Assembly: GCF_026340465.1 (NCBI RefSeq)
Contig: NZ_JAPEPC010000001.1
Coordinates: 2,940,001 to 3,004,000 of the forward strand
Length of the DNA stretch: 64,000 bases
Reading direction: 5' to 3'
Origin: Streptomyces sp. NBC_01306
GTDB taxonomy: Bacteria > Actinomycetota > Actinomycetes > Streptomycetales > Streptomycetaceae
Shown in pieces: positions 1 to 8,979 of this stretch. The position numbers and the translations under genes were made by a program. The number at the start of each line of letters is the position of its first letter. Position 1 is the stretch's first letter. The notes under the pieces were generated by a model. The model saw only the letters and a program-made list of their open reading frames with translations. It did not search any database and was not told where the DNA came from.

Positions 1-673
1 GTACAAGGAGAAGAGCGCTCAGGCGAAGACGGCCGGGGACAGTGTGCGGCTCTCCCTTCTCACCTATCCGGCGCTGATGGCCGCGGACATCCTGGCGTAC
101 TCGGCCGACGAGGTTCCGGTCGGTGAGGACCAGACGCAGCATGTCGAGCTGACCCGGGATCTGGCTGTGCGGTTCAACCAGCGGTACGGACACACCTTTG
201 TGGTGCCGAAGGCCATTGAGCCCGCGGTGGCCGCGCGGGTCATGGACCTTCAGGACCCCACGTCGAAGATGGGGAAGTCGCACGCGTCGGGTGCGGGGAT
301 CGTCTATCTCCTGGACGAACCCGCTGTGGTGCACAAGAAGGTCATGCGGGCCATGACCGACAGCGGTTCGGAGGTCGTCTACGACCGGGCCGCGAGTCCC
401 GGGGTCGCCAATCTGCTGGAGGTGCTGGGCGCCTGTACGGGGAAGGAGCCCGGAGCGCTCGCCGGGACGTACGCGTCGTACGGGGCGCTGAAGAAGGACG
501 CGGCCGACGCGGTGGTCGAGCTGCTGCGGCCGCTCCAGAAGAGGCATACGGCGCTGGTCGCCGATCCCGGGTATCTGGAGGAGGTCCTCAGGCGGGGCGC
601 CGCGCGGGCACGGGCGATGGCCCGGCCCACGGTCGATGCCGCGTACCGGGCCATCGGGCTGCTGGAGCCGTAG
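1..673 (+). CDS. trpS: Tryptophan--tRNA ligase, C-terminal part (5' end outside window)
   Basis: Charges tRNA-Trp with tryptophan in the cytoplasm. The reading frame is open from base 2 and continues upstream, so the N-terminal Rossmann half with the HIGH motif is missing. What remains shows YKEKSAQ, the TYPALMAADIL and VPVGEDQTQHVEL segments typical of class I TrpRS, and the class I signature loop as KMGKS (KMSKS variant), followed by the helical anticodon-binding C-terminal part. It ends 24 bases before the convergent proC stop. The family assignment is secure. The internal GTG at 44 is not the real start. Confidence 0.95.
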   Translation, partial: YKEKSAQAKTAGDSVRLSLLTYPALMAADILAYSADEVPVGEDQTQHVELTRDLAVRFNQRYGHTFVVPKAIEPAVAARVMDLQDPTSKMGKSHASGAGIVYLLDEPAVVHKKVMRAMTDSGSEVVYDRAASPGVANLLEVLGACTGKEPGALAGTYASYGALKKDAADAVVELLRPLQKRHTALVADPGYLEEVLRRGAARARAMARPTVDAAYRAIGLLEP

Positions 674-697
674 CCGTCGCCGGCTGGGGGTGGCGGG

Positions 698-1507
698 TCA
701 GCCGTTGCCGGAGGCCAGTTCGCGGCTGCGGTCGCGGGCTGCCTCCAGGGCGGCGATGAGAGCGGCCCGTACGCCGTGGTTCTCCAGCTCGCGGATCGCG
801 TTGATCGTGGTGCCTGCCGGACTGGTGACCGCCTCGCGCAGTTTCACCGGGTGTTCGCCGCTGTCCCTGAGCATCACGGCAGCGCCGATGGCAGCCTGCA
901 CGATCAGGTCGTGCGCCTGGGCGCGCGGCAGGCCGAGGAGGATTCCTGCGTCGGTCATCGCCTCGACCAGGTAGTAGAAGTACGCCGGGCCGGAGCCGGA
1001 GAGTGCGGTGGCCGCGTCCTGCTGCGTCTCCGGGACGCGGAGGGTCTTGCCCACACCGCCGAAGATCTCGTCGGCGTGGACCAGGTGTGCCTCCGTCGCG
1101 TGGCTGCCGGGCGAGATGACGGACATCGCCTCGTCCACCAGGGCGGGGGTGTTCGTCATGACCCGGACGACCGGGGTACCGGCGGCGAGGCGCTCCTCGA
1201 AGAAGGAGGTGGGGATGCCGGCGGCGCCGCTGATGACCAGGCGGTCCGCGGGGACGTGGGGGGCGAGCTCGTCCAGGAGCTTGCCCATGTCCTGCGGCTT
1301 CACCGTGAGGATGAGGATGTCGGCTCGCTCGGCCGCTTCCTGGTTGGTGACCGGTTCCACGCCGTAGCGGGTGCGGAGTTCTTCCGCTCGGGCGGGGCGG
1401 CGGGTGGTGACGAGGAGGTTGGCGGGGGGCCAGCCCGCGCGGAGCATTCCGCTCAGGAGGGCTTCGCCGATCTTGCCTGTGCCTAGGACTGCGACTGTCT
1501 GGGCCAT
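698..1507 (-). CDS. proC: Pyrroline-5-carboxylate reductase
   Basis: Last step of proline synthesis: NAD(P)H reduction of pyrroline-5-carboxylate. The 269-residue product has an N-terminal Rossmann motif (VAVLGTGKIGEALLSG), VKPQDM, and the C-terminal dimerisation domain with ALSGSGPAYFYYLVEAM and a SPAGTT block, all characteristic of ProC. I chose the ATG at 1507 because a GAGGTGA Shine-Dalgarno lies about 8 bases upstream; an in-frame GTG at 1519 overlaps that ribosome site and is less likely. It is convergent with trpS. Confidence 0.95.
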   Translation of the reverse strand: MAQTVAVLGTGKIGEALLSGMLRAGWPPANLLVTTRRPARAEELRTRYGVEPVTNQEAAERADILILTVKPQDMGKLLDELAPHVPADRLVISGAAGIPTSFFEERLAAGTPVVRVMTNTPALVDEAMSVISPGSHATEAHLVHADEIFGGVGKTLRVPETQQDAATALSGSGPAYFYYLVEAMTDAGILLGLPRAQAHDLIVQAAIGAAVMLRDSGEHPVKLREAVTSPAGTTINAIRELENHGVRAALIAALEAARDRSRELASGNG

Positions 1508-1661
1508 GGCTCTGTTCACCTCGCCGGTTGGGGCTTTCTGCCTGTCCGTCTGTCTGTCTCTTCCGTTCCCGGGTCATCCTTGCATCGGGGTGGTGGGTGG
1601 GCGCGGGGGTGTCCGACGGGTGGTACGTGGGGGTCACGTCCGGCTTCTCGGACTCCCCCTG

Positions 1662-2399
1662 TTACGTCGTCCGGCGGCGCAGTGTTGCCGCGCCCAGGGT
1701 CAGGACCAGGAGTGCGCAGCCTCCTACGATCCCGATGTCGCGTACGAACGTCGCCGTTACCGCGCTGTGGTGCATCACCTGGTTCATCGCGTCCACCGCA
1801 TACGACATCGGCAGCACGTTGGAGAGGCCCTCCAGGAGCGGCTGCATCTGGTTCCGTGGGGTGAACAGGCCGCAGAGCAGCAGCTGGGGGAAGATCACCG
1901 CCGGCATGAACTGGACTGCCTGGAACTCCGAGGCCGCGAACGCCGAGACGAACAGGCCCAGCGCCGTGCCCAGCAGTGCGTCCAGGAGGGCCACCAGGAG
2001 CAGGAGCCAGGGGGAGCCCGTGACGTTCAGGTCCAGGAGCCAGACCGAGAGGGCCGTGGCCAGGGCGGACTGGACGATGGCCAGGAGGCCGAAGGCCAGT
2101 GCGTACCCGGCGATGATGTCGGCCTTGCCGATCGGCAGGGACAGCAGGCGCTCCAGGGTGCCGGACGTGCGTTCGCGCAAGGTCGCGATGGAGGTCACCA
2201 GGAACATCGTGATCAGCGGGAAGATGCCCAGCAGCGACGCGCCGATCGAGTTGAACGTCTGCGGGGACGCGTCGAATACGTACCGCAGCAGCGTGATCAT
2301 GACGGCGGGGATCAGCAGCAGGAGCGCGATCGTGCGGGGGTCGTGGCGCAGTTGGCGCAGGACCCGGCTGGTGGTGGCGAGGGTGTGGGTGACGTTCAC
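1662..2399 (-). CDS. ABC-2 type exporter permease
   Basis: Integral membrane subunit of an ABC-2 (DrrB/YadH-like) exporter, 245 residues. After a short cytoplasmic N-terminus there are about six hydrophobic segments (for example TIALLLLIPAVMITLL, LLGIFPLITMFLVTSI, FMPAVIFPQLLLCGLF and IVGGCALLVLTLGAATL), with the conserved loop RTSGTLERLLSLPI between the second and third. Its start overlaps the stop of the ATPase gene by 4 bases (ATGA), so the two are translationally coupled. The substrate cannot be told from sequence; drugs, lipids or polyketides are typical of the family. Confidence 0.88.
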   Translation of the reverse strand: MNVTHTLATTSRVLRQLRHDPRTIALLLLIPAVMITLLRYVFDASPQTFNSIGASLLGIFPLITMFLVTSIATLRERTSGTLERLLSLPIGKADIIAGYALAFGLLAIVQSALATALSVWLLDLNVTGSPWLLLLVALLDALLGTALGLFVSAFAASEFQAVQFMPAVIFPQLLLCGLFTPRNQMQPLLEGLSNVLPMSYAVDAMNQVMHHSAVTATFVRDIGIVGGCALLVLTLGAATLRRRTT

Positions 2400-3160
2400 C
2401 GGGCCGTCTTCCGTGCCGCGTCGACCAGGTGGAGGAAGGCCGCCTCGACCGTCGGGGCCTGGGTGCGGGTGCGCAGTTCGTCCGGGGTGCCTTCGGCCAG
2501 GATCTCGCCGTCGCGCATGAGGAGCAGGCGGTGGCAGCGCTCCGCCTCGTCCATGACGTGGGAGGACACGAGCAGGGTGGTGCCGTCGTCGGCCAGGCGG
2601 TGGAACAGGGCCCAGAGGTCTCTGCGCAGCACCGGGTCCAGTCCTACGGTCGGTTCGTCCAGGACCAGGAGTTCCGGACTGCCGAGCAGGGCCGCGGCCA
2701 GGGAGACTCGGCTGCGCTGGCCGCCGGAGAGGCTGCCCGCCAGGGCGGTCGTGTGCGTGGTCAGGTCAACCTGTTCGATGACGCGCGGGACGTTGGCGCG
2801 GGCGCCGAGGATCGATGCGAAGTAGTCCAGGTTCTGCTCGACGGTGAGGTCGTCGTAGACGGACGGGGCCTGGGTCACATAGCCGATACGGCTTCGCAGC
2901 GGGGCGGCGCCCGCCGGGTGGTCCAGCACCGTGAGGGTGCCGGTGACCTTGGCCTGGGTGCCGACCACCGCCCGCATCAGGGTGGACTTCCCGCAGCCGG
3001 ACGGGCCGAGCAGACCGGTGATCCGGCCGCGGGGGACGGTGAAGTCCAGGTCGCGCAGGACGGTTCGCGAGCCTCGGACCACGGACAGGCCCCGGGCGTC
3101 GATGGGGGGTGGCGGTGCCGCCGGGTGGTCCGGTGCGCAGCTCGGAGATTTATTCATCAC
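2396..3160 (-). CDS. ABC transporter ATP-binding protein (ABC-2 exporter)
   Basis: ATPase of the exporter, about 254 residues. Walker A is GPSGCGKST, the signature is LSGGQRSR, Walker B is LLVLDEPTVGLD, and a switch histidine follows in VSSHVMDEAERC. The first codons are GTG ATG AAT; either GTG 3160 or ATG 3157 could start, with GGGAGA 12-15 bases upstream. The spacing is long because a 22-bp dyad lies between ribosome site and start codon, so a repressor is likely to control the operon. No regulator gene is adjacent. Confidence 0.9.
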   Translation of the reverse strand: MMNKSPSCAPDHPAAPPPPIDARGLSVVRGSRTVLRDLDFTVPRGRITGLLGPSGCGKSTLMRAVVGTQAKVTGTLTVLDHPAGAAPLRSRIGYVTQAPSVYDDLTVEQNLDYFASILGARANVPRVIEQVDLTTHTTALAGSLSGGQRSRVSLAAALLGSPELLVLDEPTVGLDPVLRRDLWALFHRLADDGTTLLVSSHVMDEAERCHRLLLMRDGEILAEGTPDELRTRTQAPTVEAAFLHLVDAARKTAR

Positions 3161-3171
3161 GTGGTGAATAA
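3150..3171. promoter_or_regulatory. 22-bp palindromic operator over the ABC exporter start
   Basis: Near-perfect dyad: TTATTCA on the left, TGAATAA on the right, and a CACGTG core, with one mismatched pair. It spans the start codons and the region just after the ribosome-binding site of the ABC exporter ATPase gene. It is much richer in A/T than its surroundings. The size and symmetry fit a TetR, MarR or similar dimeric repressor. The regulator is not encoded next to it. Confidence 0.65.
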
Positions 3172-3261
3172 TTCTCCCGCCGGGTTGGTTCCGTCAAGGG
3201 ACGTCGCCTGCCGCGGGTGCATGTCTGCCGGGGTGCGCGTCCGCCGGGTGCGCCGTCGCCG

Positions 3262-4014
3262 TCAGCGGATCGCCACGCAGAGGTCGACCGCGTACGCCTC
3301 GCTCACCATGCCCTGCGGGAAGAGGTCCCTCAGGACGGTGCGCTCCTGGTCGGCGAACTCCCTGGTGGCCTCCTCCCCCGCGACCAGGAACACGGAGTGG
3401 CTGGCCAGATTGGCGAGGTGCGTGTCGATGGAGACCTCGCGGGTCCAGTGGACGGTGCGGTCGGCGAAGTCCAGGCCGCCGGTCTGGAGTGTCCGCGCGG
3501 CCGTGCCGTGCGCGCCGAGCACGATGTCGGAGCCGCCGAAGAAGCGCTCGATCCTGTTCTTCTGGTCGGCGATCCACTGCACCCCGTGGTCCGCGATGTT
3601 CCACCAGAGGGCGAGCGCGCCGCCGGGACGCAGGACGCGCATCGCCTCGGGTGCCGAACGGGCCGGGTCCGTCCAGTGCCAGGCCTGGGCGTACGTGATG
3701 AAGTCCGCCGACGCGTCGGCGAGCGGGAGGTTGTTCCCGTCGCCGCGCACCACCGGTACGCCGGGCAGCGTGCGGCGGAACTGTTCCGCCATGCCGTCGC
3801 CCGGCTCGACCGCGACGATCCGGGCGCCGCGCTCGTGGAGGAGGGCGCTGGCTATACCCGTGCCCGCGCCGACGTCGGCGACCCGGGCGCCGGCCAGCGG
3901 GCGCCCCGCGAGTTCTTCGACGGCGTCGAGGAGAGCGGGCGGATAGGACGGGCGGTTCGCCGCGTAGGCGGCTGCTGCCGCGTTGAAGGAGTGGGCGCGT
4001 GAGGTGGTTGTCAT
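3262..4014 (-). CDS. Class I SAM-dependent methyltransferase (copy 1)
   Basis: A 250-residue methyltransferase of the Methyltransf_11/25 type. The SAM-binding motif I is VADVGAGTG near residue 46, followed by VAVEPG (acidic motif II end), ITYAQAWHWTDP, and VLRPGGALALWWN (motif IV-V region). The ATG at 4014 (MTTTSRAHSF) is chosen because the family usually begins just before this point; no strong ribosome site is visible, and a GTG at 4053 is possible. A close paralogue lies at 4662-5429, sharing the FxTYAQAWHWT and ALWWN blocks and the C-terminal IDTHxAxLxSxS pattern. The substrate is unknown. Confidence 0.85.
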   Translation of the reverse strand: MTTTSRAHSFNAAAAAYAANRPSYPPALLDAVEELAGRPLAGARVADVGAGTGIASALLHERGARIVAVEPGDGMAEQFRRTLPGVPVVRGDGNNLPLADASADFITYAQAWHWTDPARSAPEAMRVLRPGGALALWWNIADHGVQWIADQKNRIERFFGGSDIVLGAHGTAARTLQTGGLDFADRTVHWTREVSIDTHLANLASHSVFLVAGEEATREFADQERTVLRDLFPQGMVSEAYAVDLCVAIR

Positions 4015-4116
4015 ACGCCAATTCTGCGCGCGCCTCAGGGTTTTGGCTCCCACGTCGGGGGTGCGTCAGGGGCATCCCCCATAGCCTTCGGCAGGTTGGC
4101 GGCGGACCGTTGGGGC

Positions 4117-4587
4117 ATGACGCAGAACCTTGGAAAGTCCGGGTCGGAGATGTCCGGATCCGAGCAGCGCAGCCTGGCCGTCGCCTCCGCGACGCTCGGG
4201 CCGTGGCGGTCCGCCGCGGCCGTCGGCGCGATGGGTGGCGCGGTCTCGTTCGGGATCGCGGCGCTCGCCGAGGGGGTGGGGGCGCACGCCGTGACCACCG
4301 CGGTCTCGGTCGCGCTCACGCTGTTCTTCATCGTGGGCGGCGCGGGGGCCGCGCTCGGCGGGCGGCAGGCGGCGCGGGTCGACCAGCGGATCAGGCGGTG
4401 GTCCGCCGCGCACCCCTGGCGGGTCGCGGCCGTGCCCGCTGTGCTGATGGCTGTCAGTGACGTTGTGGTGCGCCAACTGCTCGGATCGGAAAGCTTTTTC
4501 AGCAGTTTGGGGGACGCGGTGTGGCGCGGTGTTGTCGTCGGTGGAGTCGTGGGACTTGTGGGGAGGTTCGGGGGGCGGCGGGGGTGA
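4117..4587 (+). CDS. Small membrane protein, unknown function
   Basis: 156 residues from the ATG at 4117 (MTQNLGKSG). I do not recognise a named family. Three to four hydrophobic stretches are visible: AAAVGAMGGAVSFGIAALA, AVSVALTLFFIVGGAGAALG, VAAVPAVLMAVSDVVV and GVVVGGVVGLVG. A charged loop (RQAARVDQRIRRW) lies between the second and third. It is encoded between two paralogous methyltransferases on the other strand, divergent from copy 1. An alternative start is ATG 4150. GC3 is normal for the region, so it is probably a true gene. Confidence 0.7.
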   Translation: MTQNLGKSGSEMSGSEQRSLAVASATLGPWRSAAAVGAMGGAVSFGIAALAEGVGAHAVTTAVSVALTLFFIVGGAGAALGGRQAARVDQRIRRWSAAHPWRVAAVPAVLMAVSDVVVRQLLGSESFFSSLGDAVWRGVVVGGVVGLVGRFGGRRG

Positions 4588-4661
4588 GAGCCGGTCCGGG
4601 GTACGGGTGACTGCGCTGGTTGCCGTTCCGGTTCCGGTGGCTGCTCCGGCTTCGGGGGAGG

Positions 4662-5429
4662 TCAGTTCGCCGGTTTCCGTACGGCCGTGAGGTTGATGAC
4701 GTACTCCTCCCGCACTCTGCCCTCCGGGAAGATCCGCAGCAGTTCCGCCCGCTCGTCCGCCAGGGCCCGGGCCGCCTTCTCCTCGGGTGCGGCTGCCACG
4801 TACGAGCGGCTGCTCAGCTGGGCGATGTGGGTGTCGATGTCCACCTCGCGCGACCATTGCAGGCGTCGGAAGGCCGGGGTCAGGCCGTCGTACAGGGTCT
4901 TGATGATCACGGGGGCCTTCGGCGCCGTCCCGTAGCGGTAGTACTCGGGGAGCCGCTTCTTCAGCCGTGCCTCCTGGTCGGCGGCCCAGCGGACGGACGG
5001 GTCCGGGACGTTCCACCAGAGGGCCAGCACCCCGCGCGGCTTCAGGACCCGCAGGGCTTCGGGGACCGAGCGGGTCGGTTCCGTCCAGTGCCAGGCCTGC
5101 GCGTATGTGACGAAGTCGGCGCAGCCCGAGGCGAGCGGGAGCGCGTCGCCCACGCCCTGCACCAGCGGCACACCGGGGAGGGCGGAGCGCAGCTGTGCGG
5201 CCATGCCGGGGCCCGGTTCGACCGCCACCACCTCGGCGCCGCGGTCCCGCAGCAGTCCGGTGGCGATGCCCGTGCCCGCGCCGACGTCGACCACGTACGC
5301 GCCCTTGAGCGGGCGGTGCGCCATCGCTTCCACGGCGTCGAAGAGCTCGGGCGGGTATCCGGGGCGCGCTGCGGCGTACTGGGCGGCGACCGGGTCCGAG
5401 GACAGTGCGAGTTCCGTCATGTCTGACAT
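4662..5429 (-). CDS. Class I SAM-dependent methyltransferase (copy 2)
   Basis: 255 residues, paralogue of the 3262-4014 gene. It has the same order of blocks: YPPELFDAVE, motif I VVDVGAGTGIATGLL, VAVEPGPGMAAQL, FVTYAQAWHWTEP, VLKPRGVLALWWN, and C-terminal IDTHIAQLSSRSYV. ATG 5429 and ATG 5420 are both possible starts; a GAAG sits 9 bases before 5420. Reading upstream of these in the same frame gives Pro/Arg-rich sequence typical of non-coding high-GC DNA, so the long open frame to 6266 is not real. The two copies point to a local duplication. The substrate is unknown. Confidence 0.85.
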   Translation of the reverse strand: MSDMTELALSSDPVAAQYAAARPGYPPELFDAVEAMAHRPLKGAYVVDVGAGTGIATGLLRDRGAEVVAVEPGPGMAAQLRSALPGVPLVQGVGDALPLASGCADFVTYAQAWHWTEPTRSVPEALRVLKPRGVLALWWNVPDPSVRWAADQEARLKKRLPEYYRYGTAPKAPVIIKTLYDGLTPAFRRLQWSREVDIDTHIAQLSSRSYVAAAPEEKAARALADERAELLRIFPEGRVREEYVINLTAVRKPAN

Positions 5430-5542
5430 CTTCGTGGCGGACGGCCGCAGGGAACAGAGGCAGGGGCGGGGGGAGACAGGGGGCCGGCCAGGCAGCAGGG
5501 CATGGGGCAATGGGGCATGGGGCACAGGTGGGCTCACGCGCC

Positions 5543-5574
5543 GGGGTGCCCGGATGGCGGGGTGCCCGGATGGC
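5543..5574. repeat. Two tandem copies of a 16-bp unit
   Basis: GGGGTGCCCGGATGGC occurs twice back to back in the spacer between the copy-2 methyltransferase and the next minus-strand gene. It is preceded by GGGGCAT-like repeats at about 5500-5525. No coding role is visible. Confidence 0.6.
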
Positions 5575-5593
5575 GGGCGGTGTGCGTGCGTCC

Positions 5594-6187
5594 TCAGCCG
5601 CGCTTGGACTTCGGCTTCCTGCGGGCTGCCGGGTTTCCGGCACGGGCTCCCCGGCGCTTCTCGTACGCCGCGGCGGCCGTCTCGTACTCGGTGCGGCGCA
5701 GTTTCTCGCCGGGGGCCTCGGTCAGGGAACGGATGAAGTACGCCAGGAGCGAGCCGATGAAGCCGATCGCCTTCAGGCTGCGCAGGGATTCCTCGCGGGC
5801 CGGATCGGCGGGGCGGCGGCGGAAGCCGTCCCAGGTGCGGGCGAAGGCGACGGCGCTGCAGACGGCGAAGACGGCCACGAAGAGGGCGGAGGCGAAGCTG
5901 CCGATGTCGGCGGTCTGCACACCCTGGTAGGCGAGCCGCATCACGAAGCACGCGGCGACCGTCGTGACCAGCGCGCCGGCCGCGACCGCGGCGCGCCGCA
6001 GCCCGTATCCGCTGTCGTGGCCGACCCAGGTCGTACCGAAGAAGCGGATGGTCTCGGGCTGCGGCCCGCCGGGCGTGCGGTCCTGGCCGGTCCGGCCGTG
6101 CCCGCCGGTCCGGCCGGCCCTGCCGCCCGGAGCGGCGGTCTTCGCGGTGCCGTCGCCGTTGTCGCCGTTCTCGCCGTTGTCGCTCAC
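5594..6187 (-). CDS. Integral membrane protein, unknown function
   Basis: 197 residues from GTG 6187, with GAGGG 12 bases upstream. The first 50 residues are Gly/Asn/Asp/Arg-rich and probably disordered. Three hydrophobic segments follow: AAVAAGALVTTVAACFVMRL, IGSFASALFVAVFAVCSAVA and LKAIGFIGSLLAYFIRSL. The C-terminus is very basic (RRKPKSKRG). An ETIRFFGTTWVGHDSGYGLRR segment precedes the first helix. I do not recognise a named family. Base composition and codon use match the neighbours. Confidence 0.7.
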   Translation of the reverse strand: MSDNGENGDNGDGTAKTAAPGGRAGRTGGHGRTGQDRTPGGPQPETIRFFGTTWVGHDSGYGLRRAAVAAGALVTTVAACFVMRLAYQGVQTADIGSFASALFVAVFAVCSAVAFARTWDGFRRRPADPAREESLRSLKAIGFIGSLLAYFIRSLTEAPGEKLRRTEYETAAAAYEKRRGARAGNPAARRKPKSKRG

Positions 6188-6285
6188 GGGCCCGATTATC
6201 CCTCGCTGCCGGGCGGCGGACGGCCGCCGGGGTCCAGCGGGTGTGGTTCGAGCCGGTGGAGTCCACGCGGGCCCGGTGCGGTTGT

Positions 6286-6873
6286 TCAGCCGCAGTGGGT
6301 CCATGGGCTGGTGTACGTGTACGTACCGACGCCGGCCTCGATCATGCCGCCCCACTGCACGCAGGAGTGGACGGCCTTGAGCCGCACCGGGCCCGCGTAC
6401 GAGGAGAACGTGCCCTGGTCCTTGGCCTGGCCCTTGCCGTCGCCCTGGACGTCGATCCAGGCCCCGGTGGGCAGGGCCATGCCCGCGGTGGCGCGGCTGT
6501 GGTCGGTGACGACGCAGTTGTAGCCGGTCGTCGCGTTGTAGAGGAGATGGACGCGGGCGAATTCGACCCGCCCGTTGGTGAAGGTGTGGGAATCGATCTC
6601 CCGGTAGCCGGAGCCGCAGATGCTCGCGGGTGTGGCGGCGGGTGCCACGGCGGGCACGGCGGCGGGCGCGGCAGCGGGTGCCGCGGTCGCCGGGACGATC
6701 CCGAGCGCCGCGAGGCCTCCGACGGCTGCCGCGATGACGGCCGGCCTCTGGATGAACCGGCGGATGAGCCGGGGGACGGACCGGCGGACGGACCGGGCGA
6801 TGGACTGGTGGGTGGGCTGACGGGTGGGCTGAAGCGTGGGCTGACGGGTGGGCCGGCAGATGGGCTGACGCAT
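6286..6873 (-). CDS. Secreted protein, unknown function
   Basis: 195 residues from ATG 6873, with GGGGG 6 bases upstream. The N-terminus has QPT repeats (RQPTLQPTRQPTHQ) followed by basic residues and a hydrophobic signal segment (AVIAAAVGGLAALGIVPATA) ending at an Ala-rich cleavage region. The mature part has four cysteines (CGSGY, YNCVV, HSCVQW, THCG), probably two disulfides, in a compact domain with EFARVHLLYNATTGYNCVV and DVQGDGKGQAKDQGTF. It looks like a small exported actinobacterial protein of about 120 mature residues. Function unknown. Confidence 0.75.
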   Translation of the reverse strand: MRQPICRPTRQPTLQPTRQPTHQSIARSVRRSVPRLIRRFIQRPAVIAAAVGGLAALGIVPATAAPAAAPAAVPAVAPAATPASICGSGYREIDSHTFTNGRVEFARVHLLYNATTGYNCVVTDHSRATAGMALPTGAWIDVQGDGKGQAKDQGTFSSYAGPVRLKAVHSCVQWGGMIEAGVGTYTYTSPWTHCG

Positions 6874-6987
6874 GGTGCCCCCAATGGTGACCAAGGCAGG
6901 GAAGGGGGCAGCGTAACGCACCGGCCCGGACACACACAGTGATGACAAGGTGTGGGTCCGGGCCGGCAGGCGGGTCGGTGCGGCGGG

Positions 6988-8838
6988 TCAGCCGAGCTTC
7001 GAGACGTCCCTCACGGCGCCGCGGTCGGCGCTGGTCGCCATCGCCGCGTACGCCTTCAGTGCCTGCGAGACCTTGCGTTCGCGGTTCTTCGGGGCGTACA
7101 CGCCGTTCAGTGCGGCGCGGCGGGTCGCCAGCTCCTCGTCGGAGACCAGCAGCTCGATGGAGCGGTCCGGGATGGCGATGCGGATGCGGTCGCCGTCCTC
7201 GACGAGCGCGATGGTGCCGCCCGCTGCCGCCTCGGGCGAGGCGTGTCCGATCGACAGACCCGATGTACCGCCGGAGAAGCGGCCGTCGGTGACCAGGGCG
7301 CAGACCTTGCCGAGGCCGCGGCCCTTCAGGAAGGACGTCGGGTAGAGCATCTCCTGCATACCGGGGCCGCCCCTGGGGCCCTCGTAGCGAATGACGACGA
7401 CGTCGCCCGCGGTGATCTCCTTGCGGAGGATCTTGTCGACGGCCTCCTCCTGGGACTCGCAGACCACGGCCGGGCCCTCGAAGTTCCAGATCGACTCGTC
7501 GACGCCGGCCGTCTTCACGACGCAGCCGTCCACGGCCAGGTTGCCCTTGAGGACCGCGAGGCCGCCGTCCTTGGAGTACGCGTGCTCGACGTCGCGGATG
7601 CAGCCGCCGGCCGCGTCCGTGTCGAGGGTGTCCCAGCGCTCGGACTGCGAGAAGGCCTCGGCGGAGCGGACGCAGCCGGGGGCCGCGTGCCACAGCTCGA
7701 CCGCATCGGCCGACGGGGAGCCGCCGCGCACGTCCCAGGTCTTCAGCCAGTCGGCCAGCGACGGCGAGTGGACCGAGTGCACGTCCTCGTTGAGCATCCC
7801 GCCCCGGTACAGCTCACCGAGGATGGCGGGGATGCCGCCGGCGCGGTGCACGTCCTCCATGTAGTACGTGCCGCCGGGGGCGACGTTCGGCGCGACCTTG
7901 GACAGACACGGGACGCGGCGCGAGACCTCGTCCATCTCGGCCAGGCCGTACGGCAGTTCGGCCTCCTGTGCGGCGGCGAGGAGGTGCAGGATCGTGTTGG
8001 TCGAGCCGCCCATGGAGATGTCGAGCGCCATCGCGTTGTCGAAGGCGGCGCGGGTGCCGATGGCGCGCGGCAGGACGGTCTCGTCGTCCTGCTCGTAGTA
8101 GCGCTTGGCGATCTCCACGACCGTGCGGCCCGCGTTCTCGTACAGCGCCTTGCGGGCGGTGTGGGTGGCGAGCACCGAGCCGTTGCCGGGGAGCGCCAGG
8201 CCGAGGGCCTCGGTCAGGCAGTTCATCGAGTTGGCCGTGAACATGCCCGAGCAGCTGCCACAGGTGGGGCAGGCGTTCTCCTCGATACGGAGGATGTCCT
8301 CGTCCGAGACGTTCTCGTCGACCGCGTCGCTGATGGCGTTGATCAGGTCGAGCTTGCGGACCGTGCCGTCGACCAGGGTCGCCTTGCCGGCCTCCATCGG
8401 GCCGCCGGAGACGAAGACCGTGGGGATGTTGAGGCGCATGGCGGCCATCAGCATGCCCGGGGTGATCTTGTCGCAGTTGGAGATGCAGATCAGGGCGTCC
8501 GCGCAGTGTGCCTCGACCATGTACTCGACGCTGTCCGCGATCAGGTCGCGCGAGGGCAGGCTGTAGAGCATCCCGCCGTGGCCCATCGCGATGCCGTCGT
8601 CCACGGCGATCGTGTTGAACTCGCGGGGCACCGCGCCCGCCGCCTTGATCGCCTCGGAGACGATCCGGCCGACCGGCTGGAGGTGGGTGTGGCCCGGGAC
8701 GAACTCGGTGAACGAGTTGGCGACCGCGATGATCGGCTTGCCGATGTCCTCGCTCGCTACGCCCGAGGCTCGCATGAGGGCACGGGCGCCCGCCATGTTG
8801 CGGCCGTGGGTGACTGTGCGGGACCTCAGCTCGGGCAT
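6988..8838 (-). CDS. ilvD: Dihydroxy-acid dehydratase
   Basis: Dehydrates 2,3-dihydroxy-isovalerate and 2,3-dihydroxy-3-methylvalerate to the 2-keto acids in valine, leucine and isoleucine synthesis. It is a cytoplasmic Fe-S enzyme. The 616 residues show the IlvD/Edd blocks [12 protein letters not shown] (cluster cysteine), [16 protein letters not shown], and [21 protein letters not shown] near the C-terminus. Start ATG 8838 is supported by AAGGAG 8-9 bases upstream. It appears monocistronic, with a short spacer to the preceding TetR operon. Confidence 0.97.
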   Translation of the reverse strand: MPELRSRTVTHGRNMAGARALMRASGVASEDIGKPIIAVANSFTEFVPGHTHLQPVGRIVSEAIKAAGAVPREFNTIAVDDGIAMGHGGMLYSLPSRDLIADSVEYMVEAHCADALICISNCDKITPGMLMAAMRLNIPTVFVSGGPMEAGKATLVDGTVRKLDLINAISDAVDENVSDEDILRIEENACPTCGSCSGMFTANSMNCLTEALGLALPGNGSVLATHTARKALYENAGRTVVEIAKRYYEQDDETVLPRAIGTRAAFDNAMALDISMGGSTNTILHLLAAAQEAELPYGLAEMDEVSRRVPCLSKVAPNVAPGGTYYMEDVHRAGGIPAILGELYRGGMLNEDVHSVHSPSLADWLKTWDVRGGSPSADAVELWHAAPGCVRSAEAFSQSERWDTLDTDAAGGCIRDVEHAYSKDGGLAVLKGNLAVDGCVVKTAGVDESIWNFEGPAVVCESQEEAVDKILRKEITAGDVVVIRYEGPRGGPGMQEMLYPTSFLKGRGLGKVCALVTDGRFSGGTSGLSIGHASPEAAAGGTIALVEDGDRIRIAIPDRSIELLVSDEELATRRAALNGVYAPKNRERKVSQALKAYAAMATSADRGAVRDVSKLG

Positions 8839-8979
8839 CGTGGCTCGCTCCTTAGGCAGATGTGACTGCCGTCGAGCGTACGCCTGCCCTCCAAGATCCG
8901 GACGCCTCGTCCGGATTACGGGACGGACGGGGGGACGGTTCACGGGGCGGGAAGAGCCTGCCACGGGCCGCACGCGGCC

